Assembly: GCF_000150955.2 (NCBI RefSeq)
Contig: NC_011696.1
Span: 62,001 to 126,000 of the forward strand
Length of the DNA: 64,000 bases
Source of the DNA: Phaeodactylum tricornutum CCAP 1055/1
Taxonomy: Eukaryota; Bacillariophyta; Bacillariophyceae; Surirellales; Neidiaceae
Reading direction: 5' to 3'
Part shown: in pieces, positions 40,206 to 49,819 of the stretch
Layout of the letters: every line of letters starts with the position of its first letter
Position numbering within the stretch: the stretch's first letter is position 1
Notes under the pieces: generated by a model
Seen by the model: only the letters and a program-made list of their open reading frames with translations
The model's database searches: none
Told to the model about the DNA's origin: nothing
Made by a program: the position numbers and the translations under genes

Positions 40206-40878
40206 TCGGGCAACGAGTAGATTCCTTGATTGCGGACCATCCGTCATCTCTTTCGAGGATCCTTTCATGTAGCAATAACGTATTGCTTGTGAGTAGACCG
40301 ATGTTGCAAAGTCCAAGGCTGACGAGCTCGTTTTGGCGCTGGCAGATTTTTTCTAGTAGGAATTACAATCAATCACCGAATCATCGTTACAGAACTGTTT
40401 GATGGTAGATGTATTGTGTTTGTGGGACTCCATCATCTCGTGCGAAGCACGTACGCCCGGAACAAACGAAAAAGTAGGTCGTGATTGGTACCTACTACTG
40501 TAGCGCATACAAAAAATGAGAAGGGGCAGGTTGATAGGGAAACTGACAATGTGACATGTGGTTTCGGTTTGGCGGGATTCACCAGGGAGCGACGCCGTCG
40601 CACGGTCGATGCTGCACTGCATGTTTGTTGTGCGTGCGATCCATCCGAAACGGACAAATCGGCATCGCAAATGACAAAAGGTACACCTAACCGGCACCTT
40701 TAGAGAGGTAGAACGGTTACGAATGCTGCGGACAGTGAGCGAGTCTGTCGTATTCCATCACGACGGAGCCGTTTTCCGTCGGCTGTGTCGTTACACTCGT
40801 CTCATTTCTACAGCACTATAGCTTTTTTTCGTTTGGCCGTGATTGCTTCTTCACTACAGAACAACAATTCGATACACG
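40206..40878. promoter_or_regulatory. Divergent intergenic region, HflX / dysferlin-domain gene
   Basis: These 673 bp include the uncertain 5' end of HflX (alternative ATGs at 40247 and 40268) and the promoter of the DysF gene. No other gene is supported. Confidence 0.35.
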
Positions 40879-42453
40879 ATGGACGAGACCGCCATTCAGG
40901 ATGAAGGCGTGCTTCACGATGTTCTGCAAGAGCTGGATAAGGAGCGCACGAGACGTGCGGAACTGGAAGCGCAAATACGCGATCTACAATTAGGGCTCGC
41001 CGACAAAAAGAGTGTAGAGGAGGACCACCAAGTCATTTCTCGACGTGCGTTTGTGGCCATGGAAACGCAGGTGGCGGGTTATCAGGACATTGTACATGCC
41101 GTTACCAGCCACCGACCAGCCATTGCCGCTGCTGCAGCTGCTAGTCCTGATCAGTTTGGAAGCTCCAGCACAATTCCCAGACGCGGACACAAGCCTCCCG
41201 TCACGCTGCCGCTGCACGTTGTCCGTCTGTTGGAGACCATTCCTTGGGATATTCGAGCTCGGGAACACATTTTTGGACGGGAAGAAGTTTACGAATGGCA
41301 AGTTTACGATGATCGTGACAAACAGTGGCAGAGTCAATTGAAATATTTTCCGGTCATCTTCAAATCACTACCATTCACGAAACCAACACCGAGGAAGGCG
41401 GGAGAAGATGAAATTAACGCAGTTGACCACCACGACGATCCCGCAAACATTGCGGACCATCCACAGGGTCACAATTTGTTACTCTTCTTGGCTGGCGGTG
41501 GTCCCGACAAAAGCGCTTCAGGCTCTAGACATGGCGTTTTGACGGATGAACGCGTATCGCGTTTCCTTAACATTACGTCAGGTTATCCGCTACCTCAAGA
41601 TGGTGGCGTCTGGGAGTGGATTGGGGCATGGAGGTTGGAAAAACGGAGTCCTTCGTCATCTTTGCCACTAAATTGTGACAAGGACGGATGGTCGTACGGG
41701 AACGATACCCAGGATTTTCTAGTTAAAGACCGGAGATCAACGAATGCAATCTCGGACACACCTGGTGACAATAATTATCGGAAGCTTCGTCGGCGGAAAT
41801 GGTGTCGCCAGCGTATACTAGTGGATTATTTGCATGTATCGGAGCAAACGCGACAGTACCTTAAACTGTTAGCCGAGAATGCGCGATTGCAAACCACGTC
41901 TAGCAAAATCTGCAATCAACTTGTGGAAACGAAAGTTGTTTTGACCGAAACTGAAGACATGTTGATGCAAACAAAAACAGATCTTCAAAAAGAAGTTAAC
42001 ACGCTCAAGCAAAAAATAACCGAGCAGGATGATACTTTGAAATCACTTCAAGGCGGGAGCAACGATGACACCTGGGACTCGCAAGTCAACGGTGTCGTGA
42101 AGAATGACCAAGCCAACGAGCTTGGATCCAAATTAACGCAGTGGGTAACCTCATCAGTGCGAAAAAAGCCGCTGAAACCAAAAAGTGACTTGAAAGATGT
42201 ATCGCATAAGGACACGCTTGATGACACTATCGGCCAGTCGGTTGGTTTAAACGAAAGCCCTCGCTCATTTGACTGGAAGAAGCTAGGTCGCGGACCTTTT
42301 CGCAACAAAGTCAAAGAGCTCCAGGGCCGCAAGGTATCCTTTGGTAACAGTCAAAACGCCGCGGGGGAGCTCGTCACTGGTGAGGACAATGAAAGGGTGG
42401 CCGTTGTTTCACGGGATCTTGACGGCAGTCGCGCAAGGTCGTTGACGAGCTAA
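40879..42453 (+). CDS. Dysferlin-domain (DysF/PEX24-like) protein with coiled coil
   Basis: This is a single exon of 524 residues from the ATG at 40879. An N-terminal coiled coil comes first (LHDVLQELDKERTRRAELEA). Near residue 140 an N-terminal dysferlin motif begins, EEVYEWQVYDDRDKQWQSQL. Then come GGVWEWIGAWRLEK, KDGWSYGNDTQDF and KLRRRKWCRQRILVDYL, the Trp-rich strands and the terminal R-R-x-W-x-R of DysF-C as in PEX30/PEX24 and TECPR1. A second coiled coil follows (ETKVVLTETEDMLMQTKTDL). The basic C-terminus is probably disordered. There are no TM helices, unlike fungal PEX24/30. DysF domains bind membrane lipids (sphingomyelin in TECPR1) in peroxisome, ER or damaged-lysosome biology. 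The exact role here is open. Confidence 0.72.
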   Translation: MDETAIQDEGVLHDVLQELDKERTRRAELEAQIRDLQLGLADKKSVEEDHQVISRRAFVAMETQVAGYQDIVHAVTSHRPAIAAAAAASPDQFGSSSTIPRRGHKPPVTLPLHVVRLLETIPWDIRAREHIFGREEVYEWQVYDDRDKQWQSQLKYFPVIFKSLPFTKPTPRKAGEDEINAVDHHDDPANIADHPQGHNLLLFLAGGGPDKSASGSRHGVLTDERVSRFLNITSGYPLPQDGGVWEWIGAWRLEKRSPSSSLPLNCDKDGWSYGNDTQDFLVKDRRSTNAISDTPGDNNYRKLRRRKWCRQRILVDYLHVSEQTRQYLKLLAENARLQTTSSKICNQLVETKVVLTETEDMLMQTKTDLQKEVNTLKQKITEQDDTLKSLQGGSNDDTWDSQVNGVVKNDQANELGSKLTQWVTSSVRKKPLKPKSDLKDVSHKDTLDDTIGQSVGLNESPRSFDWKKLGRGPFRNKVKELQGRKVSFGNSQNAAGELVTGEDNERVAVVSRDLDGSRARSLTS

Positions 42454-42772
42454 CGGTGAGGGTGCAAGTATCCGCAATGCCATACAGTTGAGCAAATATG
42501 TTTGTTTCCAAGGCCGCCAGGTATCTCTGGCTTGCGACGTCAGCTCTGTACAGCTCTGTGCTTCTGGAAGAGACTTCTCGGGAACACTGCCAACACACGT
42601 CTATGTATTCCAGGTATTTTTTCTTTGGATACAGAGTTACGTTGCATTCCAAGGTTTACACTCCAGATCACAAATGACTACTGCACATTATCCTGTACAA
42701 GAGTAGGAACAATCTAGAATTTCGATTCAAATCTCTCTCATGAGGCTGCATTATATTTACCTAGTTTGACAA

Positions 42773-42812
42773 TGACAGTGTCTTAGCTTGACAGTGTCTT
42801 AGCTTGACAGTG
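42773..42812. repeat. 16-bp tandem repeat, 2.5 copies
   Basis: Unit TGACAGTGTCTTAGCT occurs at 42773-42788 and 42789-42804, then its first half at 42805-42812. The copies are perfect. It is a short slippage array, with no sign of a larger element. Confidence 0.9.
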
Positions 42813-42972
42813 AACAATTTGAAAGGGTGTTGAACCACAAGAGACGGTTGGGATGGGAAAGATCCAAAAAATACATGAAATAGTTGCGTGTCAGGGAGCG
42901 TGGCTAGGGAGAAGATGCGTCTGTCAAGGAGAAGGACAGCACGAGTCTGCATTTCTTTCTATCTTATTAATA

Positions 42973-42978
42973 TGACGT
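42973..42978 (+). promoter_or_regulatory. TGACGT hexamer, candidate bZIP/aureochrome site
   Basis: TGACGT is the core recognised by bZIP factors, including aureochrome blue-light photoreceptors of stramenopiles. It lies about 830 bp before the cyclin start codon. A single hexamer is expected by chance every few kilobases. Confidence 0.25.
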
Positions 42979-43334
42979 GATTGCGCACAGTGGACGTCCT
43001 TTTATTTAGAGGAGGTCAACTCTTCTGAACTTGGTTTAGATAGGCAGGCCAGAGAAAGAGAATATGTTTCCCGAAATACTGATACTTGCTTCTGACTCAT
43101 TGGGTCGGCCTTATTGAATTTTATCCGCTTATCAAAATCGTCAGTATATTTTCCGCTGATTCAGAAAGTGTTGAAGTTCGTCATTTGGGGAACGGAAGAA
43201 TTGGAACGTCGCTGTGACCCACCACAATCGCGGAACTCTTCACCATCGACATTTGTAGCGAATCAAACGTCGTACGCGAGCTAGAAAATGGAAATCCAGC
43301 GCACCGGAACCGATTTGCGCAAGCCACCTCGAAG

Positions 43335-43340
43335 TGACGT
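43335..43340 (+). promoter_or_regulatory. TGACGT(AA) site in the cyclin promoter
   Basis: TGACGTAA, a near-palindromic CRE-like bZIP site, lies about 465 bp before the cyclin start codon. Aureochrome-1a is known to act through TGACGT on a diatom-specific cyclin (dsCYC2) in Phaeodactylum. Whether this gene is that cyclin is not established here. Confidence 0.35.
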
Positions 43341-43615
43341 AATTCTGCTCAGTCAGATCTCGATAATCGACCTTTTCGGTGATTCTTTTGGGAGCTTGTG
43401 GCTATTGAGTTTTGCAGAGCTCGCATGGTAATATTGCATGTTTTTTCCGTATCACAACGAAACCTCAGGAGTACTAAATATTCTCCGAGTCAAAATGACG
43501 CATGTTCACAGGCGCTAGAGGCAGGAGGACAGCTCAGCTGCTTATGTGTCATTTGATTCCTGTACAATTTCTACGTCTCTTCTACGGCGGTTGAAGGCAA
43601 AGATCACATCCTAAA

Positions 43616-43774
43616 ATGAAGCAGATGATATCAGCGGTACATCTGTTCTGCGTGGATACCCGGCACAAAACCGATCCCTCTTCTGAAATCGCGAACGGAA
43701 AACCCGGTAAAAAAGTGAAGCCCTCAGAATTCGAAGGCATCGATTTGGGCACACATACCCTTCCCGAGCGGTAG
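43616..43774 (+). other. Possible upstream ORF (52 codons) before the cyclin
   Basis: ATG at 43616 to TAG at 43772-43774, ending 28 bp before the cyclin ATG and out of frame with it. If transcription starts upstream of 43616 this would act as a translational uORF. The peptide (MKQMISAVHLFCVDTRHKTD at its start) resembles nothing known. Confidence 0.3.
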
Positions 43775-43802
43775 AATCCAGTTCTTTCTGCGCTCCATCA
43801 CC

Positions 43803-44837
43803 ATGATGCAGATCTGGGAGGATGAGCTATTGGAGGTGGATCAACTGGTTCAGCAAAAGCAACGACCCGCACGGAAAGTACCCCTCGAACAAAATTGCGC
43901 ACTCCGTCGTTTGTTGGAAGTGCAGGCCATAATTCTGGAACAAGAAGACCACATCGTCTTTCGGAAAGCGAATACCGGGAGATGTACGCCGAATTTCGCT
44001 TGGCGGGAGATAGTCGCCCAATGGTGCTATGATGTCGCCGATCATCTGGCTGAGAAGCGCTCGGTTGTTTACGTCGCTATGAACATTGTGGATCGCTATT
44101 GTGTGTGGAAGGACATGAACGAAGAAATGAGCGAAGGTACCTACAAGCTCATTTCCATGACAGCAATGTTTCTAGCTGTACGTCTCTCAGGATCCAGAGA
44201 ACTTCGCCTTCAAGAGATTTCCTCCATGAGTCGCGGCTCTATCAAGATTCAGGACATTATATCGATGGGAACTTGTATGATCAAGCACTTGTCGTGGGAT
44301 CATCAGATGGTGACACCGCTGGATTTTGTTCACACAGCTTTGGAATCTTTCCCTGATGCCATCAGTACTGGAAGGAAGCAAATCTTGCTTGATTCAGTCC
44401 GGTACCTGACTGAGCTGTCAGTCTGCGACGTCCACCTCTCGCAATGCCCTCCATCGGAACTCGCGTTGGCAGCCCTGCTGAACAGCATACAATCTCAGTA
44501 TTGTGACGAACTCATGGCCTTTGCGAGATGTCTGGCGGCCGACATGACCACGGAAGCTGCAGACATTCCGGACATGTGTCGCAGGCTTCGAGATGTGTAT
44601 CGTGAAAGTGCTGAAAATTGCAGAAGCAACGATACCCCTCACGTTGTCCTTGACGAAGACGATCATCTCGACCTCAGAGTTCAGGCTTCCTGTCTTCCTT
44701 TAGGAATTGTCCGCAGCATTTCCGACGAAGATATTTTGGAGTCGCAACCTTGCAAAAGAAGACAGAACATTGCTCCCGCGTTTAGACAAGTTACTCGCTG
44801 CAAACGAGCGAAATTCGATCTCACCACCTTGGCGTAG
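43803..44837 (+). CDS. Cyclin, diatom-specific type (dsCYC-like)
   Basis: This is a single exon of 344 residues starting MMQIWEDELLEVDQL. The cyclin box N-terminal fold covers about residues 35-165: CALRRLLEVQAIILEQEDHI, WREIVAQWCYDVADHL (the W.V..V cyclin entry), SVVYVAMNIVDRYC (the A..Y.DR.. motif), and YKLISMTAMFLAVRLSGSRE, followed by IISMGTCMIKHLSWDHQMVTP, the family's E..IL..L.W....PT equivalent. A C-terminal cyclin fold is recognisable (SVRYLTELSVCDVHLSQCPP, then SELALAALLNSI). It lacks an A/B-type MRAIL signature and LxCxE, and its divergent box fits the expanded dsCYC class of diatoms. Those cyclins are proposed to couple cell-cycle entry to light or nutrient signals. The C-terminal tail is basic (CKRRQNIAPAFRQVTRCKRA). 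Confidence 0.85.
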   Translation: MMQIWEDELLEVDQLVQQKQRPARKVPLEQNCALRRLLEVQAIILEQEDHIVFRKANTGRCTPNFAWREIVAQWCYDVADHLAEKRSVVYVAMNIVDRYCVWKDMNEEMSEGTYKLISMTAMFLAVRLSGSRELRLQEISSMSRGSIKIQDIISMGTCMIKHLSWDHQMVTPLDFVHTALESFPDAISTGRKQILLDSVRYLTELSVCDVHLSQCPPSELALAALLNSIQSQYCDELMAFARCLAADMTTEAADIPDMCRRLRDVYRESAENCRSNDTPHVVLDEDDHLDLRVQASCLPLGIVRSISDEDILESQPCKRRQNIAPAFRQVTRCKRAKFDLTTLA

Positions 44838-45610
44838 TACTCGGGTACGACCGTCACAAAACAAATTGTACAAATGATCACGAGCAGCAACGTGTGTAAT
44901 CCCGCTCTCGTCTCTTTCTTTGGTCGAGAATTCTCTTTTTCTCTTATTATCTACCACTCCGACAAATCAACACGATGATAGACCACCCCAAGCACATACT
45001 TCAACCATATCGTGTAGTTCCTATTACGGCTCATCGAAATAACGCTTATATTCCGGGCAAGGATTTTTCTACTTCTTACGAAATTCGACTGAACGTTTCC
45101 CTACAGCACATAATTCATTAAATCAGGAATCAGTCTTTATAGCTTAAGGTTTTACAATTCATGGATTCCGAGTCATTTTGTGAGAGGATCGGGATTGTCG
45201 CCGATTTCCCATGGGAGTAGCCGTTCCGTTTCCCATTTGTAAAATGCAAGCTCAATTTTCTTGCATAGCCGACGAGCAATTCCAGGTCTAACAGCTTTTT
45301 TTGGTTCGTAGATCAGCACCACAGCTATTGGTCGTTACGACAAAGCATAGATTTCCTATCTTGGTCTAATAGCGAGTTTTGATTGACGACTGTCAAAATT
45401 AACGTGCCATGGAATTGAACCACGGAGCGCTATCCCCAAATCACGTCGTTTGACCTCGTCACATTTAAGGTATATCAAGCATATTCACTTATATCTTGAC
45501 AGACGACGTATTTAAAGATTAATTGTAAGCTCTTTGCCGATTTAGAGTTATTCGCAAATCATCTACATCAGGTCACACTTTAGGTTCCATTTTCCATGAT
45601 CGAATTCCAT
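44838..45610. other. Convergent 773-bp intergenic region
   Basis: This region lies between two convergent 3' ends, yet is five or more times longer than other convergent gaps here (44-165 bp). No ORF above 60 codons has family content. A T-arm-like sequence around 45410 failed as a tRNA. A non-coding transcript could sit here, but nothing in the sequence shows one. Confidence 0.35.
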
Positions 45611-47050
45611 TTACAGTTCAACATGGATATGTTTGTGGTCCCCAAATTTTGCGGAAATCTCGTGGTCTATCCAATAGTCCTTGTTGGCCGCGTCATAGGT
45701 CCGGAATGTGTGGTTGGGATATGTTGTATCCGTAAATGTCTCTCCAGCCTTTAAATGCCCGATCCTTACTTCACTACCCTCTCGGCCCATCCAATACAGA
45801 ACAACATCCTTGCTGACAACGTGAAAGGTAACTGCAACGTGAATGTCTTCTTCAAGGTCGTCTCCACTCAAATAGGCTTCCACTGCGTGCGCTATGGTTT
45901 CCACTTGATGATCCGAAAATGCAGGGATACTTGACAGAGCAACAGCTGAGTTTTCTGTAAGCCGTACAGAGTTAGTCGTTCGTGGGATAACCGAAACGCC
46001 ATGTTGCATAAGCCATGCTAAAATAACCTGAGCGGCAGTCAGGTCCTGATCGAGTTCGGAGGAGATTTCGCTGGCTACCTTTTGGATGTGATGAAATGCC
46101 TTGGGAGCTCGCTCCGGTTGAGATATAGTACCGTGTATAGCGTTATAGACTTGGATGTGAATGCGGTGTTTGTGACAGTACTCAACTAGCAAGGCGTCGT
46201 AGAGTAGCGACCATACGTTGACTTGTAGAATATGTGGATGTATTCTCGCGAAATTTTCCATGATTTCGATATCGTGTAGATGAAAGTTGGAGACCCCAAT
46301 ACTGGCTATTGGATACTTGTCGGATAGATACAAATCCTCTAGATATTTCCAGCTCTCTTTCCAAGCATTGTCGGGATCTTTCGTTGGATCAGGTCCAGCA
46401 TCCTTGACATGATCTGAAAGCTCGCGTTCTTCTCGCTGGCAGTTCATCCAAGGGATACTGTCAAAGCAGCGAGGCCAATGGAGTTGGAAATGGAGCTTGA
46501 GATCAATCTTGTCGTTGTCCAGAGCAGTCTGCAAAGACTTTAGCGACTCCTCGACAGAGAGCTTGGTACGTCCATAGCCTAAATGTGTGTACCATACCTT
46601 AGTCACGACGTGGACTTCTACTTTCCCTTCTCTGTTTAGTTTCGCAACCCCTCTATTAATCCCCTCTGCAACTAAATCCTCATTATTGCTGGCATGTGCC
46701 GTGTCAATAAGTCGAGTTCTTTTGTCATCCTGAATAGCGGCCATTACCATCCCTGGAATCATTTCGTGTTGCAAATTTCCAACGCCGTATCCAACTAAGG
46801 GAATCTTGTTGTTGTTGGCAAGAGTGGCGAAAGGTAGACCATCGGAGAAGCTAATAATGCTCCCTACCTGAGCCTCTGAACCCATGGAACTTGTGGCTTT
46901 GGATGGAGCTTCCGTCTTACCTCCCTCTTCCCCCTCTTTCTTCGTGGGCTGTAGTATGCGAGAGAAAAAGCTTCCATTGACCACATGCACGCCGTCAATG
47001 AACAAAAGTGCCAACATAAATGAAAGTGAAGCGCCTCGAGGTCGGTTCAT
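45611..47050 (-). CDS. Aldo-keto reductase-like protein with C-terminal VHL-like beta domain, secretory
   Basis: This is a single exon of 479 residues from the ATG at 47050 (the frame extends to a TTG at 47101). MNRPRGASLSFMLALLFIDG, then VHVVNG, is a signal peptide. The AKR barrel begins IPLVGYGVGNL. The tetrad positions read Asp116 (DTAHASNNED), Lys151 (VTKVWYTHLG) and His191 (FQLHWP), but the Tyr position is Ser121. The NADP-binding loop is present (VIPRTTNSVRLTENSA), and so is IGVSNFHLHDI. After residue 400 comes VVLYWMGREGSEVRIGHLKA, then GETFTDTTYPNHTFRTYDA, which resembles the VHL beta domain (vv.LfW....G.E..y..L.pG.s...TY.GH.W...DA). With Tyr lost, reductase activity is doubtful; cofactor binding may persist. 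Role unknown; a binding or chaperone role is inference. Confidence 0.75.
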   Translation of the reverse strand: MNRPRGASLSFMLALLFIDGVHVVNGSFFSRILQPTKKEGEEGGKTEAPSKATSSMGSEAQVGSIISFSDGLPFATLANNNKIPLVGYGVGNLQHEMIPGMVMAAIQDDKRTRLIDTAHASNNEDLVAEGINRGVAKLNREGKVEVHVVTKVWYTHLGYGRTKLSVEESLKSLQTALDNDKIDLKLHFQLHWPRCFDSIPWMNCQREERELSDHVKDAGPDPTKDPDNAWKESWKYLEDLYLSDKYPIASIGVSNFHLHDIEIMENFARIHPHILQVNVWSLLYDALLVEYCHKHRIHIQVYNAIHGTISQPERAPKAFHHIQKVASEISSELDQDLTAAQVILAWLMQHGVSVIPRTTNSVRLTENSAVALSSIPAFSDHQVETIAHAVEAYLSGDDLEEDIHVAVTFHVVSKDVVLYWMGREGSEVRIGHLKAGETFTDTTYPNHTFRTYDAANKDYWIDHEISAKFGDHKHIHVEL

Positions 47051-48145
47051 GATTACTGTAAAGGGCAAGGAATTCGGCGCAAATGGTGACAGCGAGCGCA
47101 ACTCAATCCATCCACAAAGCTATGAAAAGGTGTTGATGGAAATGCCAGATTCAACGAAAGAGGTGAGGAAATTTGTTTGTGTGGTTATTTACTAGAAAGC
47201 GAAGTTCCTTTGCTATGACCGATGACCGTTTTCAATGAATCCATAGTTTCGACATCAGAGGAGCGCGGCATTATGACCACACTCCACTTTTAATGTCACA
47301 TTTACGAAACAACTGTTTACCTGCTAATAACGCTCATGTTTAAAGAAATATAAGAGGCAGACAGAATTCTATTAGTGAGCGTTTCTCTTGGGTATTTTCG
47401 ACCATTTGATACTTTTTTTGTTCCAACTGGCCATATAATTGTCTGCGGCACGAAGACGCTCGAAAGATTGATTTTTGGGACTCCCAATGTAAGGATAACT
47501 CAAGTTATCTTTCGGTATATGTGCTGTGCAACAAAATTTTGATCGCAGATCTCTTTGGTAGTCCTGTCTATAGCCCTGGTGAATCCGCAACATTCCGTTT
47601 GACCCTTTATCTAACATGGTTTCTAACGCGACTCTGTCTACCTTTTGACGGTGACCTTAATTCCATCATCTGCTGTGGTAGTGTAGGACTTGGGACATGG
47701 TCTGCAAGAAAATTCACCGAATGAGGAACATTTTAAACAGAGCACTCGAAAATAAATCGAGAGGCGGCCAACAACCTATAGTAATGAAAAGCAAGATGAT
47801 TCATCGTCAATAGTATGCGGCCGGCTGGGAGTTCCGCATTGCCTTCTAGAGTCGCCGTATTCTGACAGTGACGACCTTGGATGATCTCCGGGTTTTGTTT
47901 GCTTTTTATCACATGCGCGAGAAAAAGCCCCTGTGTCGAAAGGGATTTGGATTTGGTTTTCGAAACGAAAAGCGTTGCAAGCTCAAAAGCAAAAGTACTG
48001 GGGTCCTTCCTGTGTTCTCTCGAAAATTTCTCTCGTGCACGCAAACTCGTCAACACTAGAGGCATTTACAGTCGTGGCCAAAGAGTGTGAGCTGCTCTTG
48101 CGTCTACCGTCTCCGGTATTAAACGACTGCTGGAGTATACAATTT
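47051..48145. promoter_or_regulatory. Divergent 1.1-kb intergenic region, AKR-VHL / ATG4
   Basis: The ATG4 frame stays open upstream to 47933 (a GTG), so an upstream exon or longer N-terminus cannot be excluded. Apart from that I see promoter-type DNA only. Overlapping 60-110 codon ORFs near 47900 on both strands are frame shadows of one another. Confidence 0.35.
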
Positions 48146-49819
48146 ATGAGCATCGTTCGGAATTCCACCGCGGATTCCTCGGTTGTGTTGGTAACTGCGC
48201 CTGGATGGTCCGAGAGGTCTCGTTCGGATGGGTTGGTCCAGGTGGAAGCGGTGCGGTCTGAAAACGTCGATATTCCTAAAACAAACTTGATTAAACACTT
48301 TGTCGAGTCTAGGTTCGGCGGTGAAACAAAGGATGGTCATTTGACAGAAATGAAGGAAATGCCGCTGAAGGTCACGCCGTCTCCGAATCAACAAACCGAG
48401 GCGGATGCAGACTTTGACGCCTGTCAACAATACAACTGCGAAACGAGTGGAGAAAACGAAAAGGAGGAAGCTAGTGATCTTAATGGTCCTTTCGGTACTA
48501 TGAGTGCGTTTGCTTCCGCGGTTATGTCCTCTATCCTGCTGGATGGCAATAATTCGGAAAGTCCGCAATCAAACCCTTCTGTTGAAAGCGTTTCAATGTC
48601 TTTTGTGCTTGGAAAGACATACCATCCGCTACACGACTATTCCATTCGTCGAGATGATGAAAGGTCGCTCTTCTGGTTTACGTACCGCTGCGACTTTCCG
48701 GAGATTGCCCCCTACAACATTACAAGTGATGCTGGATGGGGTTGCATGCTAAGGTCGGCACAGATGATGCTGGGTCAAGCCCTTCGCTTGCATTTCAAGT
48801 CGCGGGATTGGCGACCTCCGCAACTTTTGGCACGCAGACGGCAGGATTCATTTATTAGAAGCGTTTTGACCTGGTTTGCGGATTATCCTTCTTCAAGTGA
48901 GAGCGTATACTCACTGCATAACATGGTAGCAGCTGGACTTTCCAAGTACGATAAGCTTCCAGGGGAATGGTATGGACCAGGTACAGCTTGCTATGTGATG
49001 CGCGACTTGGTACATATTCATGAGAAGCAACAAGCTTTGGGAAAAACTCGTCTTGATCGGCGCATATTTCGGGTCTATGTTGCTCCACAAGGTACCGTAT
49101 ATCGAGATACTATTCATGCCTTCATGACGACAGAAGCTAGAGTACGGATCGAAGAAAAAAAGAAAGTGAAGGAGCAAACTCAACCTCAAGCTCATCCCTT
49201 AGATTTGGAATGGGAAGAAGAGCTCATGGAATCGGCGAACACTGTTGAATGGGATACAGCACTGTTGCTATTGGTACCGTTGCGGCTTGGACTGACTAGC
49301 TTAAATGAAGAGTACGTGCAATCTCTTGCCCACACCTTCAGCTTGCCACAATCGGTAGGTGTTTTGGGTGGTCGTCCGCGTGGAGCCCGCTGGTTTTACG
49401 GAGCGCAAAAGGACGGGAGTAAAATTTTCGGGCTGGATCCTCATACGGTACAAACAGCACCCGGTCGACAGACGGCACGCGTCAACGGTCAAGCTTCGTC
49501 GGTCGTTGAGCTATCTGACGACTACTTACGATCATGCCACACAACCTGCCCTGAAATGTTTCCTTTTTGCAAGATGGACCCAAGCATTGCACTTGGATTT
49601 TATTGTCGGACGAGAGCTGATTTGAATCACGTTTTGAATTCCATGGGGGCTTGGCAAAAAGAACATTCATCTATTCCAGAGCTTTTTAGTGTTTTGGATA
49701 GGGCTCCAGATTACTCGGCCAACGTCGACGATCTTCTTTTGGGAGGGGATTCCTCAATGATGGAGACTTCTGGCTTTGAAGACGAAGCAAGTGACGCAGA
49801 TGAATACGTTATGCTGTGA
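48146..49819 (+). CDS. ATG4: Autophagy cysteine protease ATG4 (peptidase C54)
   Basis: This is a single exon of 557 residues from the first good ATG at 48146. A nonconserved Ser/Glu-rich leader of 140 residues precedes the catalytic domain. That starts FVLGKTYHPLHDYS and has FWFTYRCDFPEIAPYNITSD, then AGWGCMLRSAQMMLGQALRL with the nucleophile Cys200. The Asp-His pair is in FGLDPHTVQTA (Asp431, His433), preceded by SVGVLGGRPRGARWFYGAQK, the C54 L...S.GI.GG.P..s.YF.G signature. A charged insert (EEKKKVKEQTQPQAH) lies between, and the acidic tail ends DADEYVML. Near-terminal short motifs in ATG4 often bind ATG8. The enzyme trims pro-ATG8 at its C-terminal Gly and removes ATG8 from lipids. With ATG101 (15.5 kb) it is the second core autophagy gene of the window. 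Confidence 0.93.
   Translation: MSIVRNSTADSSVVLVTAPGWSERSRSDGLVQVEAVRSENVDIPKTNLIKHFVESRFGGETKDGHLTEMKEMPLKVTPSPNQQTEADADFDACQQYNCETSGENEKEEASDLNGPFGTMSAFASAVMSSILLDGNNSESPQSNPSVESVSMSFVLGKTYHPLHDYSIRRDDERSLFWFTYRCDFPEIAPYNITSDAGWGCMLRSAQMMLGQALRLHFKSRDWRPPQLLARRRQDSFIRSVLTWFADYPSSSESVYSLHNMVAAGLSKYDKLPGEWYGPGTACYVMRDLVHIHEKQQALGKTRLDRRIFRVYVAPQGTVYRDTIHAFMTTEARVRIEEKKKVKEQTQPQAHPLDLEWEEELMESANTVEWDTALLLLVPLRLGLTSLNEEYVQSLAHTFSLPQSVGVLGGRPRGARWFYGAQKDGSKIFGLDPHTVQTAPGRQTARVNGQASSVVELSDDYLRSCHTTCPEMFPFCKMDPSIALGFYCRTRADLNHVLNSMGAWQKEHSSIPELFSVLDRAPDYSANVDDLLLGGDSSMMETSGFEDEASDADEYVML

Larger units (their letters stand above)
42454..43802. promoter_or_regulatory. 1.35-kb intergenic region and promoter of the cyclin gene
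   Basis: This long same-strand interval is gene-free apart from a possible short upstream ORF near the cyclin. It carries a 16-bp tandem repeat and two TGACGT hexamers, listed separately. Its length is unusual in a window where most neighbours sit within 500 bp. Confidence 0.45.

Noticed and set aside
42773-42812. CRISPR-like short repeats
   Set aside because: Units are adjacent without spacers and only 2.5 copies; simple tandem slippage in a eukaryotic genome.
45400-45440. Reverse-strand T-arm-like sequence (GGTTCAATTCC) suggesting a tRNA
   Set aside because: A 5-bp T stem can be drawn, but no matching acceptor stem, D arm or anticodon stem lies at the right distance.
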